A DNA stretch of 25,533 bases from a virus: the IMG/VR virus record IMGVR_UViG_3300005664_000075, positions 1 through 25,533 of that record. The stretch is one strand, 5' to 3'. The notes below the pieces were generated by a model that did no database searches, had not been told where the DNA came from, and saw only the letters and a list, made by a program, of their open reading frames with translations. Position numbers and translations under genes: made by a program. Shown here one piece after another: positions 6,529 through 13,938 of this stretch. Numbering within the stretch: the stretch's first letter is position 1; every line of letters begins with the position of its first letter.

Positions 6529-6686
6529 TGCACAACGAGCACGTTTATCTTTACTTCCGATGGCGGCGATGGGTTGCACTGCAAACCTCCCGCCTGATGG
6601 CAGCTACTTTCTACGCCCAGTGGGCGGAAGACGAAAGATCCAAACAATGCAAGTACGACCAACCGGCCCTGCCCCGGCCAAAATAA
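6528..6686 (+). CDS. Small overlapping ORF, 52 aa, unknown function
   Basis: ATG 6528-6530 overlaps the methyltransferase stop (TAATG) and the frame stays open to TAA 6684-6686, which itself overlaps an in-frame polymerase ATG at 6686. The predicted peptide is Trp/Arg/Tyr-rich (FRWRRWVALQ) with an amphipathic acidic middle and a Pro-rich tail. The double TAATG arrangement is the coupling style used elsewhere in this operon, which favours a real gene. However, it is short, has no good Shine-Dalgarno of its own and overlaps the polymerase N-terminus. It may be a coupling ORF rather than a functional protein. Confidence 0.45.
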   Translation: MHNEHVYLYFRWRRWVALQTSRLMAATFYAQWAEDERSKQCKYDQPALPRPK

Positions 6687-9016
6687 TGATCGTCGGCGAA
6701 GCCCCCGGTGAACGTGAAGTCCACGAAGGTATCCCCTTCGTCGGCTACGCCGGCCAGGAACTCTCCAAGATGCTCGCGGAAGCTGGGATCAATCGCAACG
6801 AGTGCTTCCTGACAAACGTCTGCCGCGTCCGCCCGCCGGGTAATGACATCGGCGCTTTCGTAGCCATGCGGAAGTCCGATATCACCCCGCAGCATGGCCT
6901 TATCCGGGACAAGTACGTCATGCCCCCAGTTTGGGACGGCCTCGAAGCTCTCACGCGAGAGATCGAAATGGTCAGGCCAAACGTCATCATCGCCTTCGGC
7001 AATCTTGCCACCTGGGCCTTGACAGGAAATTGGGGCATCATGTCCTGGCGAGGTTCCGTTCTCGAATGCGACCTCAAGCTTTCCCTGGACTACAAACCCA
7101 AGGTCGTCCCCGCCTACCATCCATCTGCCGTCATGCGGCAATGGTCCTGGCGGCAGATCGTTGTGCATGACCTGCGCAGGGCGAAGACACAAGCCAGTTT
7201 CCCTGGCATTCTCCGGCCGGATTATCAATTCATAACGCGGCCGAGTTTCGAGCAGGCACAGTACTACCTGACCCAGCTCATCACCCAGGTCGAAACCTCC
7301 AAGACCAAACTCTCTGTCGACATCGAAACCCGGGCAGGCCACATTGCCTGCATTGGCATCGCTTGGACCCACCTCAACGCCATTTGCATCCCACTGATGT
7401 GCGTCGAGCGGCAGGACGGTTACTGGTCCGAGGACGAAGAACTCGCCATCTACCAGCTCACCCAACGTCTCCTAACCCACCCCAATGCCGAAGTCGTCGG
7501 CCAGAATTTCCTTTATGATGCTCAGTATTTCTACCGTCATTTGCACTACATCCCACGCTTGGTTCGGGACACAATGCTTGCCCAGCACACCTGCTTCTCA
7601 AACATGCAAAAGGGCCTTGACTTCCTCTCTTCCATGTACTGCGATCACCACGAGTTCTGGAAAGACGAAGGAAAGGAATGGGATGAAAAAACCGGAGAAG
7701 ACCAGCTCTGGGTGTACAACTGTAAAGACGCTGTCATCACCTACGAGGTCGATACAGTCGAACAGCGCAACGTAGACTTGATGGGGCTGCGCGAGGTTCA
7801 CGACTTCCAGCAGAAGCTCTTCTGGCCGGTGCTTCGCACCATGAACAGAGGCATCCGTGTCGACCACGCCAAGCGCGCGGAATTCGCCATGACCCTGTTC
7901 AACGAAATCGCCCAGCGGGAAACATGGCTCAATGACGCCCTAGGCTTCCCTGTCAACATCAAGTCCCCCAAGCAAATGAAGGAGTTGTTCTATGAGCAGT
8001 TTGCCCAACGACCGATCACTTCCCGTAAAACAGGAACTATCACCTGCGACGATGAGGCCCTTGGTAAGATTGCTGATCGTGAGCCTTTGCTCAAACCTGT
8101 TGTCAGGAAGATCCAGGAACTCCGGTCTCTTGGCGTGTTCCTCAGCACATTCATCAACGCTCCTCTCGATATTGATGGAAGAATGCGCTGCAGTTTCAAC
8201 ATCGCTGGGACGGAAACATACCGTTTCAGCTCTTCAACCAATGCGTTCGGAACTGGGCTCAATCTGCAGAATATACCTAAGGGTGGGGGAAACGACGAAC
8301 TCGAACTTCCTAACGTTCGTAGTCTCTTTATCCCCGATTCCGGATGTACCTTTTTCGACATTGACCTTAGTTCAGCTGACCTACGAATCGTTGTTTGGGA
8401 GGCTGATGAACCGGAAATGAAGGCCATGCTCCGGGAGGGGCTGGACCCGTACACCGAAGTTGCGAAGGAATTCTATCATGACCCAAGTCTCTCGAAAAAG
8501 GACCCACGCCGGCAATTGTTCAAGGCATTCTGCCACGGAACCAATTACCTTGGTACAGCTAAGGGGCTTGCCGAGCGGCTTGGCCTGTCTGTATCTGAAG
8601 CCGAAAAGACGCAAAAGTGGTATTTCAGCAAGTTTCCTCGAATCAAGCGCTGGCAGGACGATCTCAAGGATCAGGTCACTAAGCGCCGCATGGTGGAAAA
8701 CGTCTTCGGCTATCGCTGCTACTTCTTCGACCGCATCGAAGGGACGATCTTCAACCAAGCAGCGGCGTGGATCCCGCAATCGACCGTTGCCTGCCTCATC
8801 AACCGAGCCTATGTTGAAATCGACAGGACAATGCCGGAAGTGGAAATCCTCTTGCAGGTCCACGATTCCCTGGCGGGTCAGTTCCCGACCAATGGCGGTG
8901 AGCAGACGGCGGCCCGGATCGTGCAAGCGGCTGAAATCGCTTTGCCTTATTCCGATCCGCTGATCATCCCGATCGGCATTAAGACCTCAACCCGCAGCTG
9001 GGGAGATTGCGACTAA
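6647..9016 (+). CDS. Fusion of a UDG-like domain and family A DNA polymerase with 3'-5' exonuclease
   Basis: The 789-residue protein has three parts. Residues 1-185 are uracil-DNA-glycosylase-like: GEAPG at 17-21, IPFVG at 29-33 and HPS from H158. The usual family 4 Fe-S cysteines before RPP and further on are not present. Residues about 215-370 are a DnaQ-type proofreading exonuclease: D225-I-E227, D291 in GQNFLYD, and Y357-x3-D361. Residues about 400-789 are the polymerase: motif A D573 (DLSSADLR), motif B R622-x3-K626-x3-H630-x3-Y634, and motif C H739-D740. This is the likely replicative polymerase. The start is uncertain: in-frame ATGs lie at 6560, 6647 and 6686. I prefer 6647 because VRPTGPAPAKIMIVGEAPG looks like the natural beginning of the domain. 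The stop overlaps the next start (TAATG). Whether the UDG-like domain excises uracil is unknown. Confidence 0.9.
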   Translation: MQVRPTGPAPAKIMIVGEAPGEREVHEGIPFVGYAGQELSKMLAEAGINRNECFLTNVCRVRPPGNDIGAFVAMRKSDITPQHGLIRDKYVMPPVWDGLEALTREIEMVRPNVIIAFGNLATWALTGNWGIMSWRGSVLECDLKLSLDYKPKVVPAYHPSAVMRQWSWRQIVVHDLRRAKTQASFPGILRPDYQFITRPSFEQAQYYLTQLITQVETSKTKLSVDIETRAGHIACIGIAWTHLNAICIPLMCVERQDGYWSEDEELAIYQLTQRLLTHPNAEVVGQNFLYDAQYFYRHLHYIPRLVRDTMLAQHTCFSNMQKGLDFLSSMYCDHHEFWKDEGKEWDEKTGEDQLWVYNCKDAVITYEVDTVEQRNVDLMGLREVHDFQQKLFWPVLRTMNRGIRVDHAKRAEFAMTLFNEIAQRETWLNDALGFPVNIKSPKQMKELFYEQFAQRPITSRKTGTITCDDEALGKIADREPLLKPVVRKIQELRSLGVFLSTFINAPLDIDGRMRCSFNIAGTETYRFSSSTNAFGTGLNLQNIPKGGGNDELELPNVRSLFIPDSGCTFFDIDLSSADLRIVVWEADEPEMKAMLREGLDPYTEVAKEFYHDPSLSKKDPRRQLFKAFCHGTNYLGTAKGLAERLGLSVSEAEKTQKWYFSKFPRIKRWQDDLKDQVTKRRMVENVFGYRCYFFDRIEGTIFNQAAAWIPQSTVACLINRAYVEIDRTMPEVEILLQVHDSLAGQFPTNGGEQTAARIVQAAEIALPYSDPLIIPIGIKTSTRSWGDCD

Positions 9017-10242
9017 TGACCCGCCACTACGACGACTGGCTCAAGGCTTTCATGTCCTACGCCTCCTTCGGGGAAGCCCCTCAACGGATGTATTTCTGGG
9101 CGGGGGTATCAGCAATTGCGGGCGCGCTACGCAGAAAGGTTTGGATAGATATGGCATATTTCAAGTGGTATTGCAACATGTACATTTGCTTCGTTGCGCC
9201 GCCTGGAATCGTCAGCAAGTCAACAACCGCCGGTGTGGCGATCAACCTGCTCCGGCAAGTCCCCGATATCAAGTTCGGTCCGGATGTTGTGACTTGGCCC
9301 GCTCTCGTCTCGGCGTTCGCGGATTCCCTGGAGTCCTTCGAATACGATGGTGCGTATTGGCCGATGTCTGCGATGACCCTGGAAGCCTCTGAGTTCGGCA
9401 ATCTCCTCAACCCGCAAGATAAGGAAATGGTCGATCTCTTGGTATCTCTCTGGGACGGGAAGCAGGGCAGTTTCGACAAGAAGACAAAGCACTCCGGTTC
9501 CGATTCCGTCCAAAACCCCTGGATCAACCTGATCGCCTGCACCACGCCAGCTTGGATCGCCGGGAATTTCCCTGAATACATGATCGGCGGTGGCTTCACT
9601 TCCCGAACTGTATTCGTCTACGCCGATCAAAAGGCCAAACATGTCGCCTACCCAGACGATGATGTGCCAGCTGATATGCTGGAGACCGAACGGAAACTGG
9701 TCGAAGACCTGACCCATATAAGCCGAGCTCTCGCTGGCCCCTACGTGCTGACAAAAGAGGCCAAGGACTGGGGCAAAATGTGGTATCAGGAACATTACAG
9801 CCAGCGTGCCGCCAATCTCGATCCTGACCGTTTTGGTGGCTATATCGCCCGGAAGCAGACCCATATGCACAAGCTCGCTATGGTACTAGCGGCTTCCGAA
9901 TCCGACAACATGACCATTCAAAAGGAGCACCTTGAAATCGCCTACACGATGCTAACTGACCTCGAACCTGACATGCAGTTCGTCTTTTCGAAGATTGGCC
10001 GTAGTGACGTTTCCCTGCACATCGAACGCTTGGTCAATTACGTCCACTCACGCGAGCGCGTTCCCTTCTCGGAAGCCTACCGCTACGTCCACACCTGTTT
10101 CCCTTCCATGCGGGAGTTCGAGGACGCGCTAGCCGGGTGCGTTCGAGCCGGTTACATCATCATGCAACAGGGAGGCGGTGACCATTTTCTGGTCAAAGGC
10201 AAACCGCTCCCGAGCGCGCAAAATGGCGCGATAGTGACCTAG
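9016..10242 (+). CDS. DUF3987-like phage replicative helicase/primase-helicase candidate
   Basis: ATG 9016 overlaps the polymerase stop and has GGGGAG upstream. The 408-residue protein starts with a helical region and MYFWAGVSAIAGALRRKVWI, a pattern seen in DUF3987-type phage replication proteins. CFVAPPGIVSKSTT follows, an atypical P-loop: P63-G64 and K68-S69-T70 are kept, but the glycine before lysine is serine and the loop is one residue longer than GPPGxGKS. EASEFGNLL (around residue 120) resembles the conserved acidic segment of the family. The C-terminal 80 residues resemble a small winged-helix domain. The position directly after the polymerase supports helicase or helicase-loader work at the fork. 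The family link is moderate, and ATPase activity is uncertain given the altered loop. Confidence 0.65.
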   Translation: MTRHYDDWLKAFMSYASFGEAPQRMYFWAGVSAIAGALRRKVWIDMAYFKWYCNMYICFVAPPGIVSKSTTAGVAINLLRQVPDIKFGPDVVTWPALVSAFADSLESFEYDGAYWPMSAMTLEASEFGNLLNPQDKEMVDLLVSLWDGKQGSFDKKTKHSGSDSVQNPWINLIACTTPAWIAGNFPEYMIGGGFTSRTVFVYADQKAKHVAYPDDDVPADMLETERKLVEDLTHISRALAGPYVLTKEAKDWGKMWYQEHYSQRAANLDPDRFGGYIARKQTHMHKLAMVLAASESDNMTIQKEHLEIAYTMLTDLEPDMQFVFSKIGRSDVSLHIERLVNYVHSRERVPFSEAYRYVHTCFPSMREFEDALAGCVRAGYIIMQQGGGDHFLVKGKPLPSAQNGAIVT

Positions 10243-10251
10243 AAGCAAAAA

Positions 10252-10273
10252 GGCCGGGGATAGCACCCCGGCC
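10252..10273 (-). terminator. Strong intrinsic terminator between the two convergent gene blocks
   Basis: GGCCGGGG (10252-10259) and CCCCGGCC (10266-10273) form a perfect 8-bp stem with a 6-base loop. On the - strand the stem is followed by CTTTTT-type sequence (AAAAA at 10247-10251 on +), giving a classic rho-independent terminator for the late operon. On the + strand it is followed only by GATTT, so it may also stop early transcripts, but less efficiently. It lies exactly between the stop codons at 10242 and 10292. Confidence 0.85.
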
Positions 10274-10291
10274 GATTTACTTGCCCCTTCC

Positions 10292-10564
10292 CTACTCCGC
10301 GAAACTCGCCAGCCACTGCTTGAGTGAGCTGAAATTTGTTGCGAATAGCAGCAAGGCTCCGATAGCGATGCTATTCAGCATCCTCCGTATAGCCTTCCCA
10401 GACTGCTTGTCGAACCAGGCTGTAACCGCTCCTTCGACAGCCTCCGCCACCTGCGGGGAGTTCAGGGCTTGGATAAACCCCTCCTTAATCGCTTCCACAA
10501 GCTCTTCCTGGCTTAGCGTAATGCGGACCGATTTTCGGTTTTCTGTTGTATCCTGCAGTGACAT
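10292..10564 (-). CDS. Small single-span membrane protein, 90 aa (holin or other lysis candidate)
   Basis: The start has a strong AAGGAG ribosome-binding site. The protein has a charged N-terminal half with an amphipathic helix (SQEELVEAIKEGFIQAL). A basic segment (KAIRRM) is followed by one hydrophobic span at residues 63-79 (LNSIAIGALLLFATNF type) and a short tail. It is the last gene of the late operon, just before the terminator, where lysis genes often lie. A one-span protein with the span near the C-terminus could be a holin-like or tail-anchored protein, but no lysis motif is diagnostic. Function is therefore open. Confidence 0.7.
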   Translation of the reverse strand: MSLQDTTENRKSVRITLSQEELVEAIKEGFIQALNSPQVAEAVEGAVTAWFDKQSGKAIRRMLNSIAIGALLLFATNFSSLKQWLASFAE

Positions 10565-10586
10565 AAGAACTCCTTATCCAGACTGA

Positions 10587-10979
10587 TTAAGTACCAATGG
10601 GGTAAGCCGGTTGCGAGGGGGTTTCCGGCGGCTCGCCAACTTCATCGGAACGGATTATGGCGCGTAAAATTGCTACATAATCTTGCCAGTCTGCCGGAAA
10701 AGTGACGCCTGCCTTAAAGCAGCGAAAAGCTACTTTGTCTGTTATGATAAGCGCGTCCAAGGCTGAGGATTTAGCCAGTTTCCAGCGCCGCACAGGAGAA
10801 TCGGTACTGGTAACCAGCATAGGCATCCCACCGTCACCAGCGACAATTTCTTGGGCCAAACTGCGATTTTGCAAGGCCTTATAAAGTTCGTCCGGAACGC
10901 CCACAGTATCTTCCGGGATCTCGCTATGCACAGAGGCGTGAAAAAAAGCCCCTGTAGAAGGTTGGTAAAAGTAGTCCAT
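10587..10979 (-). CDS. Tail fibre assembly protein (phage tail fibre chaperone family)
   Basis: The 130-residue protein begins YFYQPSTGAFFHASVH and continues with IPEDTVGVPDELYKAL. This is the typical N-terminal pattern of tail fibre assembly proteins: a 'fake product' domain followed by 'x-Ile-Pro-x-Asp ... Leu' and a short helix. The second half, with WQDYVAILRAIIR, matches the C-terminal helix of this family. It lies directly downstream of the fibre gene, 5 bases apart, as expected for a chaperone that helps the fibre fold and trimerise. The ribosome-binding site is GGGAAG. Confidence 0.8.
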   Translation of the reverse strand: MDYFYQPSTGAFFHASVHSEIPEDTVGVPDELYKALQNRSLAQEIVAGDGGMPMLVTSTDSPVRRWKLAKSSALDALIITDKVAFRCFKAGVTFPADWQDYVAILRAIIRSDEVGEPPETPSQPAYPIGT

Positions 10980-10984
10980 TTTTA

Positions 10985-11791
10985 TTACTTCCCATAGGCT
11001 AGGTAATAGATGCTTGAGTTACTGGCGTTACTGGAGTCGTGTTGGAAGCCTGAGGTAGAGACCGACCCGACACGGCAGGTAGAGTAGATACCACTTCCGG
11101 CCGTAGAGGTGGCCATCACCCCGTAGCAGGCAGTAGGAAAGGCCAGGGCGAATGTAGGAGAGGAGTAAGAGGAGGCCGCCCCCCAAGCCACCATAAAACC
11201 ACCGAGCCAGGAAGGGAACTTCACGTAACCATTCGCCCCGAAGCTAGAAGCAAACCCGAGGCCAAGCAGCCCGCGAATCCACTGAGGTGTGGCCGCTTTT
11301 GTGGCGGAAGTACTTACATAGGTCCCATCACTTGCGGTAGTCTCCAAAGCGGGGACAGCGGTGTCCATCTGGGACTTACGCACCAGTCCGTTGGGGGTAG
11401 AGGCGTCATCAGTACGATAAGGCCCATCAGCAGTGCTGACAGCGAACTCCTCCACATCATTAATGCGGATTTTCAGCAGGTTGTTTGTGCGGTCATAGCT
11501 GAGGTAATCCTTGTCGTCGAATTTCTGCACAGGATTGCCGCTAACCAGCAAAGATGTGAAAAAGGAGTCGACAGAAAAAGATGTAGCTGTGACATCCTGG
11601 GCGTCAATGTCCAGAAAAGTCATAGCATCGGTAATCGTACTCTGCCCGTCTCTGGCGACACAGTTGCTCAAGGCCGTTGCCAGATCATTGATGACGGAGT
11701 TGAAGTAACTCGCCCGAATCTTTGTCCCGGCTACAGCTGGAAACGTAGGTGGGGAGGGGGGAGAGTAAGTCCCAGAACCATTAAAGGGCAT
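10985..11791 (-). CDS. Short tail fibre/receptor-binding protein with gp53-like C-terminal domain
   Basis: A 268-residue protein. Residues 1-50 (rich in Pro, with SPPSPPTFP) look like a virion-attachment segment with a helix (ASYFNSVINDLATAL). The middle (about 55-125) is beta-rich fibre-like sequence. The C-terminus from about 186 (GYVKFPSWLGGFMVAWG ... FPTACYGVMAT) matches the pattern of the gp53-like C-terminal domain of tail fibres, a small sandwich that probably contacts the receptor. Many Ser/Asn residues lie near the end (HDSSNASNSS). The following gene encodes a fibre assembly chaperone, which supports the call. The fibre is short, so it may be one of two adhesins. Its 5' leader closely resembles that of the capsid gene. 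Confidence 0.8.
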   Translation of the reverse strand: MPFNGSGTYSPPSPPTFPAVAGTKIRASYFNSVINDLATALSNCVARDGQSTITDAMTFLDIDAQDVTATSFSVDSFFTSLLVSGNPVQKFDDKDYLSYDRTNNLLKIRINDVEEFAVSTADGPYRTDDASTPNGLVRKSQMDTAVPALETTASDGTYVSTSATKAATPQWIRGLLGLGFASSFGANGYVKFPSWLGGFMVAWGAASSYSSPTFALAFPTACYGVMATSTAGSGIYSTCRVGSVSTSGFQHDSSNASNSSIYYLAYGK

Positions 11792-11814
11792 GATATACCT
11801 CGTTCGCGTTATCC
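11789..11814 (-). promoter_or_regulatory. Conserved leader/ribosome-binding element of the tail fibre gene
   Basis: Read on the - strand, the element is GGATAAC, four bases, ACGAGGTA, one base, ATC, ATG. The same element precedes the major capsid gene (21309-21334), matching at 21 of 26 positions. ACGAGG is the Shine-Dalgarno. No other late gene in the window shows this extended match. It may mark high-level translation or a late promoter element. Confidence 0.45.
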
Positions 11815-11832
11815 CGGGTTAATACGTCCGGG

Positions 11833-13929
11833 TTACTTTTTACCTGCCTCAGCCCCGGTTGCCGTACCGACAACTGTTGCCAGAGACTGCGCCGTTGTCT
11901 TCGACACCGTGGGCTCCTTGCCCATCTTGATGAGCACATCCACACCTTCGGGGGTGTTGAGCAGCTTGTCCATGAAGGAATAAGCGTCGTGGTTCAAAGC
12001 ATCATCAATGGCTTTGAATGGCTGGCGGACAGGCTGCATCATGCTGAAATTTCCGATGCCGCCGAAGATACGGCTCCGGCTGGCTTCTTCAAGTTGCTGC
12101 GGACTGGTGCCAGCGACAGGACCAGGACGACGCGCAGCTGCCGACACATACTTCATCATGTTCTGCACGCCATTCAGAAATGAGGCGTCGGGCAGTCCTT
12201 GACTCCGTGCCAGCGCTACCAGCGTATCCCGCAAGCCCTGCTGAGCCTTGGGATCCTTGACGAAAGCTGCTTCCAGATTCCCAGCTGTGTGCTCGGACAG
12301 GCGGCCGCCTTGCTGCTTGGTAGCCGTGGCAAGTTTATTCGCCAGCCACGTCTTGGCAGCGTCCTGAAACACTTCCGCCTGCCCGGAATTGCGCAGGGAC
12401 TTTTCCAGGGTCAGGATGTCACTCGACTTTGCCCCTGGCAGGGTTCCGTTATCAAACACGCTGTTCAAGCGGCTGACGACTGCTTCCTTATCAGCCTGTG
12501 CACCAGCCGTTCCCGCCAGCCGCCCGACCACGCTCTTCTTCAGCGGGTCCACGACGTTCTGGGAAACTTGGCTGTAGATGGTATTGGCAGCTGCGACTGG
12601 AATCGACTTCGTCCCAAGCTGCTGGTACAACCGATCGACCAAGAACTTCATCTGCCCCTGCTCCTTCGGGTCCAGGGGATTCAGGGTATTCTTAATACCA
12701 CCGCGGAAGCTGTCAATAGCCGCCTTGATATCCGTTGCCTGCGTGCGTGGGGCGCCATTAGCTGAGCTCTTGAGCAGCTCCTCTTTCAAAGCCAGAGCCT
12801 GCTGTGCGACCTTCGGACTCACCCCAGCCGAATTCACGAAGCGGTCGATCGTGTTTCCGAATTCCTTCGGTGCGGACACACCAAGGTCACCGCCAGCATT
12901 GTACAGGGGGCTTGTCAGGTTTGTTCGGGCTTGTTTGACATCCTGGATGACTTTCGTCGTAGCGCCTTGGACGTTGTTGGCGGCTTCCTGCGGGGTCAGC
13001 ACCTTGCCGGGGAGCTGTGAGATCTCCAAGCCCGCGCCAGTGCTGGTAACGCCGGGTTGATTGTGCAGGGTTTCTGCAGTCATCTTCCCGGCTCGGTTTT
13101 GCGCCAGTGCCCTGACCATCTCGTCAATATTGCTGCCCTTCGGCATTGCCTGGGAAAGGTTGAGCGGCACCCCAGCGGCTTTAGATTCGCGCATCAATGC
13201 CTGAGCATCGCGCAGCTGTGCCTCCGTACTGCCTTGTGTAGCCTCGCGGACAAGATCAGCTCGGGTAGTCTTCGGGGCCATAGCAGCAGAGGTCAGGCCA
13301 CCGCCGAGCAAGCCGCCGAAGATACGCGTAATCGGGTTATCCCCGAAGATGTCAGCAGCGGCTTCACTGCTCATGGAGCTGATAGCACTGGTGGTCATAT
13401 TGCGCAGAAGACCTGCGCCAGCAGACGCAGGGCTCGTCAGGGCCCCTGCGGCGCCTTCGATACCGCGCGCAGCATACTTTTCGCCGGTTGTCTGTGGCTG
13501 CATACCAAGCTTGCCGACATCCGCCAGGGGCTCCCCAGAGGAATGGGCAGAGTACCGCTGAGGGTCCGTAGCCATGCCAGCCGAAGCCGCCATCGCCGGC
13601 AGCTGCAGCAGCCCTCGAGCGATAGCCGAGGCACCTTGGCCTGCGTAGTACTTCGCCTTGTCAACAAACCCACCGGTCTCAGCTTTCGCTTTCGCGATAA
13701 CGTCCTGCCGCTTGCTGATCTCCGCATCAAGGGCATCCAGTTCCGGGCTCGTGGCATCGAACAGCCATCGACCCGGCCCACGAGCTTTCGTAGCCGATTC
13801 AAAGACCTGCTTTCGTTGCGATTGCAGACCCATCAATTCAACCTTCGCTTGGACAGCTTGTCTCAGCTCTGGCGAAGGGTTATCTGGAAGGTCAATCTTT
13901 GAGCCGTCTGGCATCTGTACGACTGGCAT
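11833..13929 (-). CDS. Large internal virion/DNA ejection protein candidate, 698 aa
   Basis: It begins MPVVQMPDGSKIDLPDNPSPELRQAV, a pattern common at the start of podovirus internal or ejection proteins. Residues about 20-90 are charged helix. Three Gly/Ala-rich hydrophobic segments (about 95-120, 156-176 and 203-218) could insert into or cross a membrane. The remainder (220-698) is mostly long helices rich in Ala, Gln, Asn and Lys with no transglycosylase or peptidase motif that I can see. Proteins of this kind are ejected with the DNA to form a channel across the envelope. It lies between the other ejection-type gene and the fibre gene; AAGGA precedes the start. The functional call rests on size, composition and position. 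Confidence 0.65.
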   Translation of the reverse strand: MPVVQMPDGSKIDLPDNPSPELRQAVQAKVELMGLQSQRKQVFESATKARGPGRWLFDATSPELDALDAEISKRQDVIAKAKAETGGFVDKAKYYAGQGASAIARGLLQLPAMAASAGMATDPQRYSAHSSGEPLADVGKLGMQPQTTGEKYAARGIEGAAGALTSPASAGAGLLRNMTTSAISSMSSEAAADIFGDNPITRIFGGLLGGGLTSAAMAPKTTRADLVREATQGSTEAQLRDAQALMRESKAAGVPLNLSQAMPKGSNIDEMVRALAQNRAGKMTAETLHNQPGVTSTGAGLEISQLPGKVLTPQEAANNVQGATTKVIQDVKQARTNLTSPLYNAGGDLGVSAPKEFGNTIDRFVNSAGVSPKVAQQALALKEELLKSSANGAPRTQATDIKAAIDSFRGGIKNTLNPLDPKEQGQMKFLVDRLYQQLGTKSIPVAAANTIYSQVSQNVVDPLKKSVVGRLAGTAGAQADKEAVVSRLNSVFDNGTLPGAKSSDILTLEKSLRNSGQAEVFQDAAKTWLANKLATATKQQGGRLSEHTAGNLEAAFVKDPKAQQGLRDTLVALARSQGLPDASFLNGVQNMMKYVSAAARRPGPVAGTSPQQLEEASRSRIFGGIGNFSMMQPVRQPFKAIDDALNHDAYSFMDKLLNTPEGVDVLIKMGKEPTVSKTTAQSLATVVGTATGAEAGKK

Positions 13930-13938
13930 GGGGATTCC

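Noticed and set aside
10985-11791. Diversity-generating retroelement acting on the tail fibre
   Set aside because: The Ser/Asn-rich C-terminus suggested a variable repeat, but no reverse transcriptase and no matching template repeat were seen in the window.
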